39,293 nt of DNA from Chloroflexota bacterium. GTDB taxonomy: Bacteria; Chloroflexota; Dehalococcoidia; Lucifugimonadales; Lucifugimonadaceae. This document shows, in pieces, positions 20,223-29,107 of the stretch. The notes beneath the pieces are model-generated. The model was not told the DNA's origin and searched no databases. It saw only the letters and a program-made list of their open reading frames with translations. The stretch is taken from the NCBI GenBank assembly GCA_013204545.1, contig JABMNN010000122.1, positions 1 through 39,293 of the forward strand. The letters are read 5' to 3'. Each line of letters starts with the position of its first letter. Within the stretch, counting starts at the first letter, position 1. The position numbers and the translations under genes are program-made.

Positions 20223-21452
20223 CTAATAAATTGCGCCATTATTCGTCGTTTTATCGCCCGTCATCCCAGTCTGAATCAGCCCAATAAACCGATCAAACAA
20301 ATACTCGCTGTCATGCGGACCCGGCGAAGCTTCTGAGTGGTACTGAATTGTCATGATCGGCATGTCACGGTGGCGAAGACCCTCCACCGTCTGATCATTC
20401 AAATTGATGTGGCTAACTTGGAGTTCATCTGGCAACCCAGCAGGGTCAACCGCATACCCGTGATTCTGCGCCGTGACGTAGACCCGACCCGATTCCAAGT
20501 CCTTCACCGGTTGGTTACCACCACGATGCCCAAAATGCAGCTTGAAAGTGCTGGCACCGAACGCCCGGGCGATCACCTGATGACCGAGGCAAATCCCCAT
20601 CAATGGAACCTTGCCAACAAGACCTTTGGCCGTAGCAACCGAACGGCCCAGTAGTTCAGGATCACCGGGGCCGGGTGAAAGCATCACACCGTCTGGGTGA
20701 TGACCCAGAATATCATCAGCGGAAGCATCGTCTGGAACAACGATTACTTCACAGCCACGCGCTCGTAGCGACCTCAAAATATTCAGCTTCACGCCGTAGT
20801 CGTTGACCACAACCTTCATGTAGTTGTCGCCAAGATCGCGCTGCCCAATCCCGCGCTCAACGTCGACCCCCAAACCGCCCTGGCGCGCTCTGCCACGTAG
20901 GTCAAAGAACGCTCGTGACCGCTCTCCAGCATCACCATTCCATTCATACACGTCATCGGTCGATACATCGCCAACAACATCGAACTCACCGTAGCGTGGA
21001 GCCTTCGCCAGAGTTTCCAGAGCCGATTGAACGTCTTCGTTCGGCGTGATAATTCCCATCATCACACCAGCCGACCTCAACTTGCGTGTGATCGCCCGAG
21101 TATCGACTCCTGAGATTCCCGGAATATCATTTTTCAACAAATAATCGTGAACAGTGCCTTCAGAAAGAGGATGCGACGGCTCCTCGCAATCGTCGCGAAC
21201 TACAAAACCGTTTACCTGAATCCGAGTCGATTCAACATCAGCCTCACTCGTACCGTAGTTTCCGATCATCGGGTAGGTCGGTACGAGAATTTGACCACCG
21301 TATGAAGGATCGGTCAGCATTTCCTGATAGCCGGTCATAGACGTGTTGAACACGACCTCGCCGGTAGTTTCTCCTACAGCACCCAATCGCTTTCCCGGAT
21401 ACACCGAGCCATCTTCGAGTACGAGATACATATTCCCACGCACATCGCTCAT
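20223..21452 (-). CDS. carA: Carbamoyl-phosphate synthase small subunit
   Basis: Glutaminase subunit that supplies ammonia to CarB. The 409-residue protein has the N-terminal CPS small-chain domain (LVLEDGSVYPGKRLGAVGETTGEVVFNTSMTGYQE) and a C-terminal class I glutamine amidotransferase domain with the nucleophile cysteine in MGICLGHQ and the His-Glu pair in QYHSEASPGPHDS. It is slightly longer than average because of an Arg-rich stretch near residues 185-205 (AGERSRAFFDLRGRARQGG). The ATG overlaps the pyrC stop by four bases. The gene ends in TAG, showing that TAG is a true stop in this genome. Confidence 0.97.
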   Translation of the reverse strand: MSDVRGNMYLVLEDGSVYPGKRLGAVGETTGEVVFNTSMTGYQEMLTDPSYGGQILVPTYPMIGNYGTSEADVESTRIQVNGFVVRDDCEEPSHPLSEGTVHDYLLKNDIPGISGVDTRAITRKLRSAGVMMGIITPNEDVQSALETLAKAPRYGEFDVVGDVSTDDVYEWNGDAGERSRAFFDLRGRARQGGLGVDVERGIGQRDLGDNYMKVVVNDYGVKLNILRSLRARGCEVIVVPDDASADDILGHHPDGVMLSPGPGDPELLGRSVATAKGLVGKVPLMGICLGHQVIARAFGASTFKLHFGHRGGNQPVKDLESGRVYVTAQNHGYAVDPAGLPDELQVSHINLNDQTVEGLRHRDMPIMTIQYHSEASPGPHDSEYLFDRFIGLIQTGMTGDKTTNNGAIY

Positions 21453-22834
21453 TGTTTAGCCCCAAGCTTGGCGCCAGAATTCACGCCAACAGCTCCACCA
21501 CTCAGATCGAACACGGTCTCTCCTTGATAAATCGTCGTCACAACTCGACCCACAAACTCCACTCCAGCTAGCGGACTATTCACGCTCTTCGATTCAAACT
21601 GCTCAGGATTCACAACCCATTTCCTGCGGGGGTCGATAATCGCAACGTCTGCCGAGAATCCCTTCTTCAGCGAGCCAAGATCTCGCCTCAAGATCGCAGC
21701 CGGACCTGCTGTCAGCGATTCGATCAGGCGTACTACTGAAATCTTCCCTGCATCTACCAACTGGAACACCGATGAAAACGCCGTTTCCAGAACATTGATG
21801 CCGTGAGCCGCTTCGTTATATGTACACACCTTGTCGGTAGTAGCGTGCGGAGCGTGATCGGTTGCGATGATGTCGATCAGTCCTTCGCTCAACGCTTCGA
21901 TCACTGCATCAACATCGGTTCGACTTCGTAGTGGAGGATTCACCTTAGTGTTGGTGTCGTACGCCTGAGAACCAACCGTCGCTGGTACCTCGCCTTTCAA
22001 GCCGTACACCCACTCGTCGTTCAGAGTCAGGTGATGAGGAGTGACCTCGGCAGTCACATCGACTCCTCGTTCCTTCGCCGACCGTAAGGCGACGAGAGAA
22101 CCCATCGTGGAAATATGTGGGATGTGTAGGTGCGCTCTCGTCAACTCAGCAAGTTGCAAGTCACGCACAACCATCACCGTTTCAGCTTCCGCAGGTACGC
22201 CAGCAAGCCCTAATCGAGTAGCCACAGCACCTGCACTCATCACTCCACCAGCACCGATTTTCTTATCCTCGGCGTGGTTGATAATGGGCAGTCCTAGCTC
22301 GACCGAATACGCGAGTGCCTGACGCATCAGGTTAGGGTCTGCGACGGGATGCCCGTCGTCCGAAAATCCAATCACTCCAGCATCAGCAAGCTCGCCCATC
22401 GGAGCAAGTTGCTTGCCGTGCTGACCAACCGAGATCGAGCCGATTGGCAATACCCGAATTGTTCCAGCCAAGGCAGCACGACGCATCACGTCAGTGACTA
22501 CAGCAGCGGAATCCTGCACCGGATCGGTATTAGGCATTGCGCAGACTGTTGTGAATCCACCGTGTGCCGCTGCACGGGTACCAGTGACTATCGTCTCTTT
22601 CCACTCTTGGCCGGGATCACGAAGGTGTGTGTGAAGATCGACAAAACCCGGCGAAACAATCTTCCCCGAAGCGTCGATCTGTTCATATCCAGCAGGTGCG
22701 CTGCCTGACGAGTTTTCAGTTACGGATTCGATTTTCCCGTCAGAAATCAGCACGTCAGCAACCCGATCTATCCCCTGTGCGGGGTCGATCACTCTGCCAC
22801 CAGTTATCGCCAGTTTTCTGGCTGCCAAGAGCAT
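21449..22834 (-). CDS. pyrC: Dihydroorotase (class I)
   Basis: Cyclises carbamoyl aspartate to dihydroorotate. The 461-residue metal-dependent hydrolase carries the metal ligands in DLHTHLRDPGQEWKE, the later His residues in HLHIHPHIS-like HLHIPHIS, and the catalytic aspartate in IIATDHAPH. The N-terminal beta-sandwich (KLAITGGRVIDPAQGIDRVADV) is complete from ATG 22834. The frame is open 54 codons further up inside pyrB, but that stretch is not dihydroorotase-like; the chosen ATG has AGAAGGG close by and lies 13 bases after the pyrB stop. It overlaps carA by four bases. Confidence 0.96.
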   Translation of the reverse strand: MLLAARKLAITGGRVIDPAQGIDRVADVLISDGKIESVTENSSGSAPAGYEQIDASGKIVSPGFVDLHTHLRDPGQEWKETIVTGTRAAAHGGFTTVCAMPNTDPVQDSAAVVTDVMRRAALAGTIRVLPIGSISVGQHGKQLAPMGELADAGVIGFSDDGHPVADPNLMRQALAYSVELGLPIINHAEDKKIGAGGVMSAGAVATRLGLAGVPAEAETVMVVRDLQLAELTRAHLHIPHISTMGSLVALRSAKERGVDVTAEVTPHHLTLNDEWVYGLKGEVPATVGSQAYDTNTKVNPPLRSRTDVDAVIEALSEGLIDIIATDHAPHATTDKVCTYNEAAHGINVLETAFSSVFQLVDAGKISVVRLIESLTAGPAAILRRDLGSLKKGFSADVAIIDPRRKWVVNPEQFESKSVNSPLAGVEFVGRVVTTIYQGETVFDLSGGAVGVNSGAKLGAKQ

Positions 22835-22847
22835 TTCCCTTCTGAAA

Positions 22848-23909
22848 CTAGGCTTCGTCGCCGCCGCTAAGTCGTGATGATTTACCCGGGGCGCAAAGTG
22901 TGTAAAGAACCGCCATTCGCACAGCGACTCCGTTCCGCACTTGCTCCTCAACGACACTCTGAGCGCCGTGAGCAACATCACTCGAAATCTCCACACCCTC
23001 GTTCATCGGACCCGGGTGCATCAATAACGCGCCATCATTTGCCAAAGCCATTCGCTTCGCATTGATACCCCATCGGTCGGAATACTCTCGAAGACTCGGT
23101 AAGTGCCCTGCATCCTGTCGTTCCTGCTGAATACGTAGAGCCATCACCACATCTGCACCTTCAACGGCGTCATCAACATTTCGTGCCAGTTTCAAACCAC
23201 CGAAGCCCGTAGAGGCATCAAGAGTCGTTCCCAGTTGCCACTCATCGGGAAGCAACGTATTCGGACACGAAACCGTGACTTCGGCTCCCATCTTCTGGAA
23301 GGCTAAGATGTCTGAGCGTGCGACCCTGCTGTACAGAACGTCGCCAACGATTGCGATTTTCTTCCCAGCGATGTCTCCCACGTGGGTTCGGACTGTGAAC
23401 AAATCCAGCAGCGACTGCGTTGGGTGAGCGTGCGTGCCGTCTCCAGCGTTCACCACTGAAGCGTCGGTATGGTTTGATATGAAGTACGGCGCACCTGAGT
23501 GCGGATGCCGAACTACGAGTGCGTCGATCTGCATCGCTTGTAACGTTTTCACCGTGTTCAGCAGCGATTCACCTTTCGAAACACTGCTGGCAGATGCCGT
23601 TACGTTGATTACATCGGCACCGAGAATCTTTCCAGCCTGCTCAAACGACACCCGTGTACGCGTGGAATTCTCGAAGAACATGGTGATGATCGTCTTCCCG
23701 CGAAGGGCCGGGGTCTTGCGAACGTCCCTGTTCGTGATTTCGAGCATGCCCGCAGCACTATCGAGCAGATCAGTGATCTCTTTAGTGGAGAGATCATCCA
23801 GATCAAGCAAATGCCGGCGTGGAGTTACATTTGCATCTGCCTTGTCGCCAGAAGTCTGAATGACCTCGGTCGCATTGCCGTTTCCTACAGTGATCGTCGG
23901 GTTTGCCAT
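22848..23909 (-). CDS. pyrB: Aspartate carbamoyltransferase catalytic subunit
   Basis: Condenses carbamoyl phosphate with aspartate, the committed pyrimidine step. The carbamoyl-phosphate loop MFFENSTRTRVSFE is at about residues 77-90, the HPTQSLLDLFT motif is in the middle, and the C-terminal aspartate-binding HPGPMNEGVEI is present. The 353 residues include an N-terminal extension of about 30 Thr/Asn/Asp-rich residues not found in most family members. The ATG at 23909 overlaps the pyrR stop by one base. No pyrI regulatory chain is seen, in line with control at the RNA level by PyrR. Confidence 0.97.
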   Translation of the reverse strand: MANPTITVGNGNATEVIQTSGDKADANVTPRRHLLDLDDLSTKEITDLLDSAAGMLEITNRDVRKTPALRGKTIITMFFENSTRTRVSFEQAGKILGADVINVTASASSVSKGESLLNTVKTLQAMQIDALVVRHPHSGAPYFISNHTDASVVNAGDGTHAHPTQSLLDLFTVRTHVGDIAGKKIAIVGDVLYSRVARSDILAFQKMGAEVTVSCPNTLLPDEWQLGTTLDASTGFGGLKLARNVDDAVEGADVVMALRIQQERQDAGHLPSLREYSDRWGINAKRMALANDGALLMHPGPMNEGVEISSDVAHGAQSVVEEQVRNGVAVRMAVLYTLCAPGKSSRLSGGDEA

Positions 23910-24451
23910 TAGCTCTCACGTCCCAGTACAACAGCATCGTCGCCGTCTATTTCCGTGATTCGAACCTGTACACGCTCGCCGCGTGCAGTGGGAACATTCT
24001 TACCAATAAAATCGGGGCGAATAGGTAGCTCACGATGTCCGCGATCTACAAGAACCGCCAACTGGATTCGACTCGCTCGCCCAAAGTCCAGAAGCGCTTC
24101 CATCGCAGCCCGAATCGTGCGGCCCGTGTACAAAACGTCGTCGACGATAACTACCGGCTTTCCGTCTACGCCATTTGGAATATCTGATGGCAATAGCGGG
24201 TGGCTCGAAGCTACATCGGGATCGTCACGCCATAATCGTGGGTCGAGCGTGCCTACAACAGGCTTGAATCCCTCGATGCGTTCGATGTTTTCAGCGAGGC
24301 GGCGCGCCAAGTGCACACCGCGAGTCTGAAGTCCAACTAATACAAGATCGGAGGAAGCACGATTTTGTTCGAGAATCTCGTGAGAAATCCTCGTCATCGC
24401 TCTTCGAATATCGTCCTGCGTAAGCAGAACTCTGTCGATCTCGTTCGCCAA
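23909..24451 (-). CDS. pyrR: Bifunctional pyr operon regulator / uracil phosphoribosyltransferase
   Basis: UMP/UTP-sensing RNA-binding attenuation protein with a phosphoribosyltransferase fold. The PRPP loop is VVIVDDVLYTGRTIRAAM, and the LVGLQTRGVHLARRLAE, LYRDD-like LWRDDPDV and LAVLVDRGHRELPIRPDFIGKN segments match the family. The frame is open up to ATG 24535, but a rho-independent terminator lies inside that upper stretch, so translation must begin after it. TTG 24451 has CGGAG five bases upstream and gives 180 residues (MANEIDRVLLTQDDIRRAMTR), almost the length of Bacillus PyrR with the same N-terminal layout. It is the first gene of pyrR-B-C-carA-carB. Confidence 0.93.
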   Translation of the reverse strand: MANEIDRVLLTQDDIRRAMTRISHEILEQNRASSDLVLVGLQTRGVHLARRLAENIERIEGFKPVVGTLDPRLWRDDPDVASSHPLLPSDIPNGVDGKPVVIVDDVLYTGRTIRAAMEALLDFGRASRIQLAVLVDRGHRELPIRPDFIGKNVPTARGERVQVRITEIDGDDAVVLGRES

Positions 24452-24484
24452 ATGCACTCCGTTGTGTCGTCCGGTTACGGGCAC

Positions 24485-24512
24485 AAAAAAATCCTTGCCT
24501 GCTGACAAGGAT
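24485..24512 (-). terminator. Attenuator terminator of the pyr leader
   Basis: On the minus strand ATCCTTG (24512-24506) pairs with CAAGGAT (24497-24491), extendable inside the loop to a 4-base AGCA loop, and is followed by a run of seven T. It ends 34 bases before the TTG of pyrR. Its 5' arm is also complementary to the PyrR element upstream, which makes it a conditional terminator. Confidence 0.9.
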
Positions 24513-24588
24513 CGGTGACGCGTGTTGCGTGACATGTGTGCGAAGAAACCCGTGCGGCGTTTTGCGCAAGCAGAGGCGTCAAAGCGGA

Positions 24589-24616
24589 TTCCCTTGCCAG
24601 CCTCACTGGACTGGAA
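24589..24616 (-). promoter_or_regulatory. PyrR-binding RNA hairpin and antiterminator arm of the pyr leader
   Basis: The minus-strand RNA reads CCAGUCCAGUGAGGCUGG from 24614 to 24597: CCAG/CUGG form the lower stem and the loop CAGUGA fits the CNGNGA hexaloop of known PyrR sites, within the AGUCCNGNGAGGCU-type consensus. Directly after it, GCUGGCAAGGG (24601-24591) can instead pair with UCCUUGUCAGC (24511-24501), the 5' arm of the terminator, over 11 base pairs. Thus PyrR-UMP binding would favour termination, and its absence antitermination. The consensus is from Bacillus-type systems; the pairing is read directly here. Confidence 0.9.
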
Positions 24617-24761
24617 TTAAAGGCCCACAAATATTCAGTTCTTAATGTTTAAAGCTACCACTATCCAACATTAATCACAATGTGGAGCGGTTAATAAAAG
24701 GCGCAAACGACGAGCCACCGCCTGCCATTGCGAGGGGGATGAATCAATTCATTCCGCTGAG

Positions 24762-24767
24762 TACAAT
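24762..24767 (+). promoter_or_regulatory. Candidate -10 box giving a leaderless transcript
   Basis: TACAAT ends six bases before the ATG at 24774, so initiation would fall at or near the A of the start codon. No ribosome binding site lies upstream of that ATG and the -35 match (ATGAAT with a 17-base spacer) is weak. A near-perfect TGAAT-CA-ATTCA inverted repeat overlaps the -35 region. Confidence 0.35.
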
Positions 24768-24773
24768 CATGGG

Positions 24774-25557
24774 ATGAACTCGCCGAATGACCTTAAAAAT
24801 GCAGCCGATCGCATTCTCTCTCCGCTCGACCGTGCTAATAAATGGCTTAGCCGGGTCGAAATGATCGCCGTTGTGGTTATCGCTCTCGTTTCTTGGCTGG
24901 GTGGTCGATTCATTCCTCTACCAAGCGAAACTCACCAGTATGTGACGGCAGAAGGGGTTGTGCTCTCTGAAAAAACGGTCGAGTCGCCTGATTGGTTGCT
25001 GAGTGTAGCAATATTCGCCATCCTTTTATTTTTACTCGCTTTTTGGGCAGTCCTTCGGGATGTTAGAGAAAAGCGAAGTAGCCTAAACCGAACAGACAAC
25101 AACCCTGAACCAACAGAAGCTGAGCAACGTCTATCGATCGAAATTGAAAATATCGAGAGAGTTCCAGCATTCCGTGAAATAGAACGTAATGACGGCTCCC
25201 AATTGTGGAAGTTCAAGGCACTTCTAATAAATCGCCAAGAAAAACCTGAAGGGATTGCTCGCGTATGGATGGAAATCAAATCTCCAAAGGGGATCCGCCA
25301 TGTGGCCACTAATACCTTCTGACCCCGGAGTTACGCAACAGCTTCAATTAGACCATTACGAACCCGGTATACCTGTTCGACTCGACGGTAAGGATTCAAA
25401 AAACGTAGAACTCGTGTTTTTAGTTGGACCACATGATGGGGATGAAGAATCAGTGAGGTTGATTGCGGCCGACCTATCAGGTCACAGAATTGAAAAAACT
25501 ATCAACGAGAACGGTATCCCTGACCAGCTAATGTGGATGGGAACGACTTACATCTAG
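24774..25557 (+). pseudogene. Two-helix membrane protein of unknown function, frameshifted
   Basis: Not recognised. The first frame (24774-25322) has a short cytosolic start, two hydrophobic helices (about residues 30-48, IAVVVIALVSWLGGRF, and 75-94, WLLSVAIFAILLFLLAFWAV) and then a soluble domain that breaks off at TGA 25320. The domain appears to continue in the +1 frame to 25557: ignoring one base at the TGA gives VATNTFDPGVTQQLQLDHYEPGIPV and onward without a gap. The alternating hydrophobic pattern of this region looks like a beta-sandwich. It is divergent from the pyr operon. The break is either a real mutation or a sequencing error. Confidence 0.5.
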
Positions 25558-25659
25558 ATAGCGTCTAGGTGCTGACGTGTGACACCGTCGAACGAACCGA
25601 CTACACCACGCTTGAACAATTCCAATAAAGGTGTTCGTGCGAATGCCGCTCCCTAGGAA

Positions 25660-26343
25660 CTAAAGCATCACCCAATCGCCATCCGTTCCGCGCTCAGCAG
25701 GTGCGACCGCTCTCCATGATTTCGGATACAGCTTGAGACCGCAAATGCAGCGCACTGAATTAACCCGACGCTTCCTAACTATCAGCACATTGCAGTGCCC
25801 GCACTTCGACAAGTAACGAACCTGCGAACCCCACTGTGCGGTGGCGACATCCACATACCTACGTGGCTTTGCCCCGATCTCGTTGCACACCAACCGAAAC
25901 TCACGACCATGTGCGCTCGGCTTACTGCCCCACCTAGCGTGAACGATGGCATGCGCAACCTCATGCAACACCACCTGCCGGATATCGTCGTCTTCGCCCA
26001 TCGCCAGTAGCCGCGAAGATATAGCGATCTGCTTTCGTGACGGCATGTACGATCCGAGAGTGCGACGCATCCGACCCGATACCCTCACCGCGGGTAATTC
26101 AAGTTCCGGTTCGTGAGTATCAAGCGTCGCCTTAATGAGCAGGTCGACATTTGCCGCAGTGGGCTTCGCAACTGGTCGCTGCTCAAGATCAAACGCAAGT
26201 TGCCTCGACTCGACAACCGAAACCAATCCAGCCCGCTCCGGCGCGAGCGTTACTTGCGCAAGTTCAGCAGCCTGATCGACCACGCGTAGTATGGTTTTTC
26301 GAACGGAGAATGAGATAACAGTCGCCCCAGCGCCACTAAACAA
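25660..26343 (-). CDS. SprT-like zinc metalloprotease domain protein
   Basis: A 227-residue protein with the SprT/Spartan-type catalytic helix HEVAHAIVH (His127, Glu128, His131), the third ligand region SAHGREFRLVCNEIG (His145), and a C-terminal zinc ribbon with cysteines at 181, 184, 199 and 201 (CGHC and CIC). Eukaryotic relatives cleave DNA-protein crosslinks; bacterial members are little studied. The start is uncertain: TTG 26343 is the most upstream option, and a GTG about 20 codons later is also possible. The N-terminal 90 residues show no clear domain. It is the only gene on its side until the oxidoreductase 96 bases upstream. Confidence 0.82.
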   Translation of the reverse strand: MFSGAGATVISFSVRKTILRVVDQAAELAQVTLAPERAGLVSVVESRQLAFDLEQRPVAKPTAANVDLLIKATLDTHEPELELPAVRVSGRMRRTLGSYMPSRKQIAISSRLLAMGEDDDIRQVVLHEVAHAIVHARWGSKPSAHGREFRLVCNEIGAKPRRYVDVATAQWGSQVRYLSKCGHCNVLIVRKRRVNSVRCICGLKLYPKSWRAVAPAERGTDGDWVML

Positions 26344-26439
26344 AATACATCCAGACGCGAGTATCCAGATTTCCCGCGCAAAATCGCGCCATACCAGAAG
26401 ATAAATCGAGCGTTGAATCCGTATCCATTAAATACAACG

Positions 26440-27555
26440 CTAACTAAAACGATCCAACGAAAATGCACTCACGTCGATCGGCGATTCAACCCCGGTCACC
26501 AGCGCAGCAGTCGCAATACCCATCGCGGGACCAAGTGCAATTCCCTGTCGACCGGCACCCGTCGATATCACCAACCCCTCAGGGCCTGCAGCGCTGTCGA
26601 TAATTGGCATTTTGTCGGGAGTCATCGGTCGCAGGCACGCCGTCTGATGAACAAGTTCGGCATCTTCTAAATATGGAAGCATCGCTATCGCCGATCCAAT
26701 AATCCGGTCCCGTGCTGCATCGCTGGTTCGATCGTCGAACCCCACTTCTTCTTCGGTCGTACCGATCCACGTCAACCCGTCCGACTTCGTGGTTGCGTAA
26801 TCCTCATCCCACCACAGCGAAACTTTCATTGGAGGAGAAGGCGTATTGAGCCGAACGATCTGACCCTTCAGAGGCGAAACCGGAACCGCAATGCCCAAAC
26901 CTAATAGCAATTGCGAACTCCACGGCCCCGCGGCAGCGACCACAGCGTCAGCTTCAAACGTCTGAGCGCCAGTCACTACGCCAGTAACCCGGCCACCACT
27001 CACATCGATCTCGTTCACCTCGCGGTTCATCATCTGAGCGCCGTTTTGTTCAGCAGCCTGCCACATCGAAAGCGTCAGTTTATAAGGATCAACCTCATAC
27101 GCCTCACCGATGTACAGTCCACCAATAACATCACCTGAAATACGTGCTTCAATATGACTCAATTCACCAAGACTCAGCCAACGTAAGTCGTACGAATGAT
27201 CGCTGGCATTTGCCTCGTAAACCCTACGCATCGCGGTGGCTTCCACTTCGTTTCTAACGAGCAGAACAGAAGGCTTGCGAACGAAGTTCAGACTTTCGCC
27301 ACTCGCTCCACTGCCTGCCAAAACGTCGGCCAGATGCTTATGCAACCCGATTGAATAGGTCGATAGAGCTTCGTAAGCCGGCTCACGGGTTTCGGGGATG
27401 ACAGGATTTATAGCCCCGAGCGCAAAACCCGAGGCGTGTGATGCCAACGAATCACGCTCGAATAGCGTCACATCATGTCCGTCTTTAGACAGATAGTAGG
27501 CGGTGGCGCACCCTGCGATACCGCCCCCGATAATAGCGACCTTCAACTTCGACAT
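26440..27555 (-). CDS. FAD-dependent oxidoreductase of the D-amino acid/glycine oxidase (DAO) family
   Basis: A 371-residue flavoenzyme. The dinucleotide-binding motif VAIIGGGIAGCATAYYL is at residues 6-22 with the acidic end FERDS, and the C-terminal FAD segment is LVISTGAGRQGIALGPAMG, both typical of the DAO fold. The middle holds DAVVAAAGPWSSQLL. Members oxidise the C-N bond of amino acids or secondary amines such as glycine, sarcosine or proline; the substrate here cannot be told. No thiamine genes lie nearby to support ThiO. It stands alone with about 95-base gaps on both sides. Confidence 0.85.
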   Translation of the reverse strand: MSKLKVAIIGGGIAGCATAYYLSKDGHDVTLFERDSLASHASGFALGAINPVIPETREPAYEALSTYSIGLHKHLADVLAGSGASGESLNFVRKPSVLLVRNEVEATAMRRVYEANASDHSYDLRWLSLGELSHIEARISGDVIGGLYIGEAYEVDPYKLTLSMWQAAEQNGAQMMNREVNEIDVSGGRVTGVVTGAQTFEADAVVAAAGPWSSQLLLGLGIAVPVSPLKGQIVRLNTPSPPMKVSLWWDEDYATTKSDGLTWIGTTEEEVGFDDRTSDAARDRIIGSAIAMLPYLEDAELVHQTACLRPMTPDKMPIIDSAAGPEGLVISTGAGRQGIALGPAMGIATAALVTGVESPIDVSAFSLDRFS

Positions 27556-27649
27556 CCCGAACGTTGATCCCTCAGTACATTAACAGCACTCGCCATTACC
27601 TGCGCTAATTCTGAAAACAGCATCGACAGAATCAATAAGAATGCCTCGG

Positions 27650-29107
27650 CTAACCTTGTACTTCGAACGCAGCGTAAACCTCGTCACCTCTACGCTGTCG
27701 ACGTCGCGCTACGCCGGTCTCCGAGGCGACCCTCGATACAGCTCGCGCCACTCGCCTTGAAACATTCTTGTCAAACACACTAGGAATGATGAAATCCTCG
27801 GAAATGTGCGAATCAGGAATCACTCCGGCAATCGCCTTCGCTGCAGCTATCTTCATTTCATCGTTAATGGTCGAAGCACGCACATCGAGCACACCTCTGA
27901 ACAAACCAGGGAAGCACAGTGAATTGTTCACCTGGTTTGGATAGTCAGTACGGCCTGTAGCCATAACGCGAACGTTATCAGGAACCTCTTCAGGCCAAAT
28001 CTCTGGGTCCGGGTTCGACAAAGCGAACACGATTGCGTCGGAAGACATTTTTGCTACCTGCTCACTTGTCACCAGACCCGGTCCAGCGAGTCCCAGCAAC
28101 ATGTCGACACCCACCAGCCCCTCTGCCAGAGTACCGCTGATGTTATCGGGGTTCGTATTGTCAGCGAACCACTGCTTCATCTTGTTGGTACCGTAGTCTC
28201 TGCTTCTATCAAGAGCACCCTGACGATCGTAACCGACAATGTTCGTCACGCCGAAACTCTGAAGAATTTTGGTGCAGGCGGTACCCGCAGCCCCCACGCC
28301 TGCGACAATGACTTTGAGATCTTGTGGCTTCTTTTCGACGATCTTCAGCGCATTGATCAACCCCGCAAGTACAACCACAGCCGTGCCGTGTTGATCGTCA
28401 TGGAACACAGGAATATCAAGTTCGGCTCTCAACCGTTCCTCGATCTCAAAACAGCGAGGTGCACTGATGTCCTCAAGATTGATGCCACCGAATCCAGGAG
28501 CGATCGCTTTCACGATACGGATGATCTCTTCCGTGTCTTTAGTGTCCAGCACTATTGGCCAAGCATCGACACCGCCGAACTCCTTGAACAACAACGCTTT
28601 ACCTTCCATAACCGGAAGCGAAGCGGCGGCCCCAATATCACCAAGACCAAGCACGGCCGTACCATCTGAAACAACTGCTATCGTGTTGCCCTTGCCGGTA
28701 AGAGCCCAAACTGCTGCTGGGTCATCATGGATCGCCATGCAGACACGACCAACTCCCGGGGTGTAAGCCTTAGACATATCGTCGCGTGTGGTCACTGGCA
28801 CACGCGACCTCATTTCGATCTTGCCACCGACGTGAAGTAGGAACGTCTGATCGGAAATGCTACGAACTTTTACTTCCGGTACTGCCTTGATCGCCTCGAC
28901 AACCTCGATTGCGTGTTCATGGCCTGACGTGTTGACAGTGAAGTCGCGCACCATCCCGCCCGTCGTCGCTTGAACAACGTCAACGCCCATTGCGCTACCT
29001 CCAGCAGCACCGATTGCGCTGGTAATTTTGCCCAACATTCCGGGTATGTTCGGATACTCGGATCGAATCGTAATGCTGTAAGCAACACCTGGTGTTCGTA
29101 CTGCCAT
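27650..29107 (-). CDS. Malic enzyme with N-terminal ACT domain
   Basis: Oxidative decarboxylation of malate to pyruvate with NAD(P). The first ~90 residues (YSITIRSEYPNIPGMLGKITSAIGAAGGSAMGVDVV) are an ACT-type ligand-binding domain. The malic domain follows with the catalytic tyrosine in SKAYTPGVGRVCMAI, the lysine in PVMEGKALLFKEFGGVDAWP, and metal ligands in NLEDISAPRCFEIEE and FHDDQHGTAVV. The nucleotide-binding part is VIVAGVGAAGTACTKIL. Length is 485 residues. Regulation by an amino acid or other effector through the ACT domain is inference. The ATG at 29107 has GGAGCGGA upstream. The 290 bases upstream contain no gene. Confidence 0.94.
   Translation of the reverse strand: MAVRTPGVAYSITIRSEYPNIPGMLGKITSAIGAAGGSAMGVDVVQATTGGMVRDFTVNTSGHEHAIEVVEAIKAVPEVKVRSISDQTFLLHVGGKIEMRSRVPVTTRDDMSKAYTPGVGRVCMAIHDDPAAVWALTGKGNTIAVVSDGTAVLGLGDIGAAASLPVMEGKALLFKEFGGVDAWPIVLDTKDTEEIIRIVKAIAPGFGGINLEDISAPRCFEIEERLRAELDIPVFHDDQHGTAVVVLAGLINALKIVEKKPQDLKVIVAGVGAAGTACTKILQSFGVTNIVGYDRQGALDRSRDYGTNKMKQWFADNTNPDNISGTLAEGLVGVDMLLGLAGPGLVTSEQVAKMSSDAIVFALSNPDPEIWPEEVPDNVRVMATGRTDYPNQVNNSLCFPGLFRGVLDVRASTINDEMKIAAAKAIAGVIPDSHISEDFIIPSVFDKNVSRRVARAVSRVASETGVARRRQRRGDEVYAAFEVQG

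Noticed and set aside
22835-22996. 54-codon N-terminal extension of dihydroorotase
   Set aside because: It lies inside pyrB in another frame and does not resemble dihydroorotase; the ATG at 22834 fits the domain start.
24452-24535. Extra 28-codon N-terminus of PyrR from ATG 24535
   Set aside because: The stretch contains the attenuator terminator and has no counterpart in the compared Bacillus PyrR; TTG 24451 has a proper ribosome binding site.
25558-25659. Possible tRNA on the minus strand in the gap before the SprT-like gene
   Set aside because: A tRNA-like 5' sequence can be imagined but no anticodon or T arm follows.
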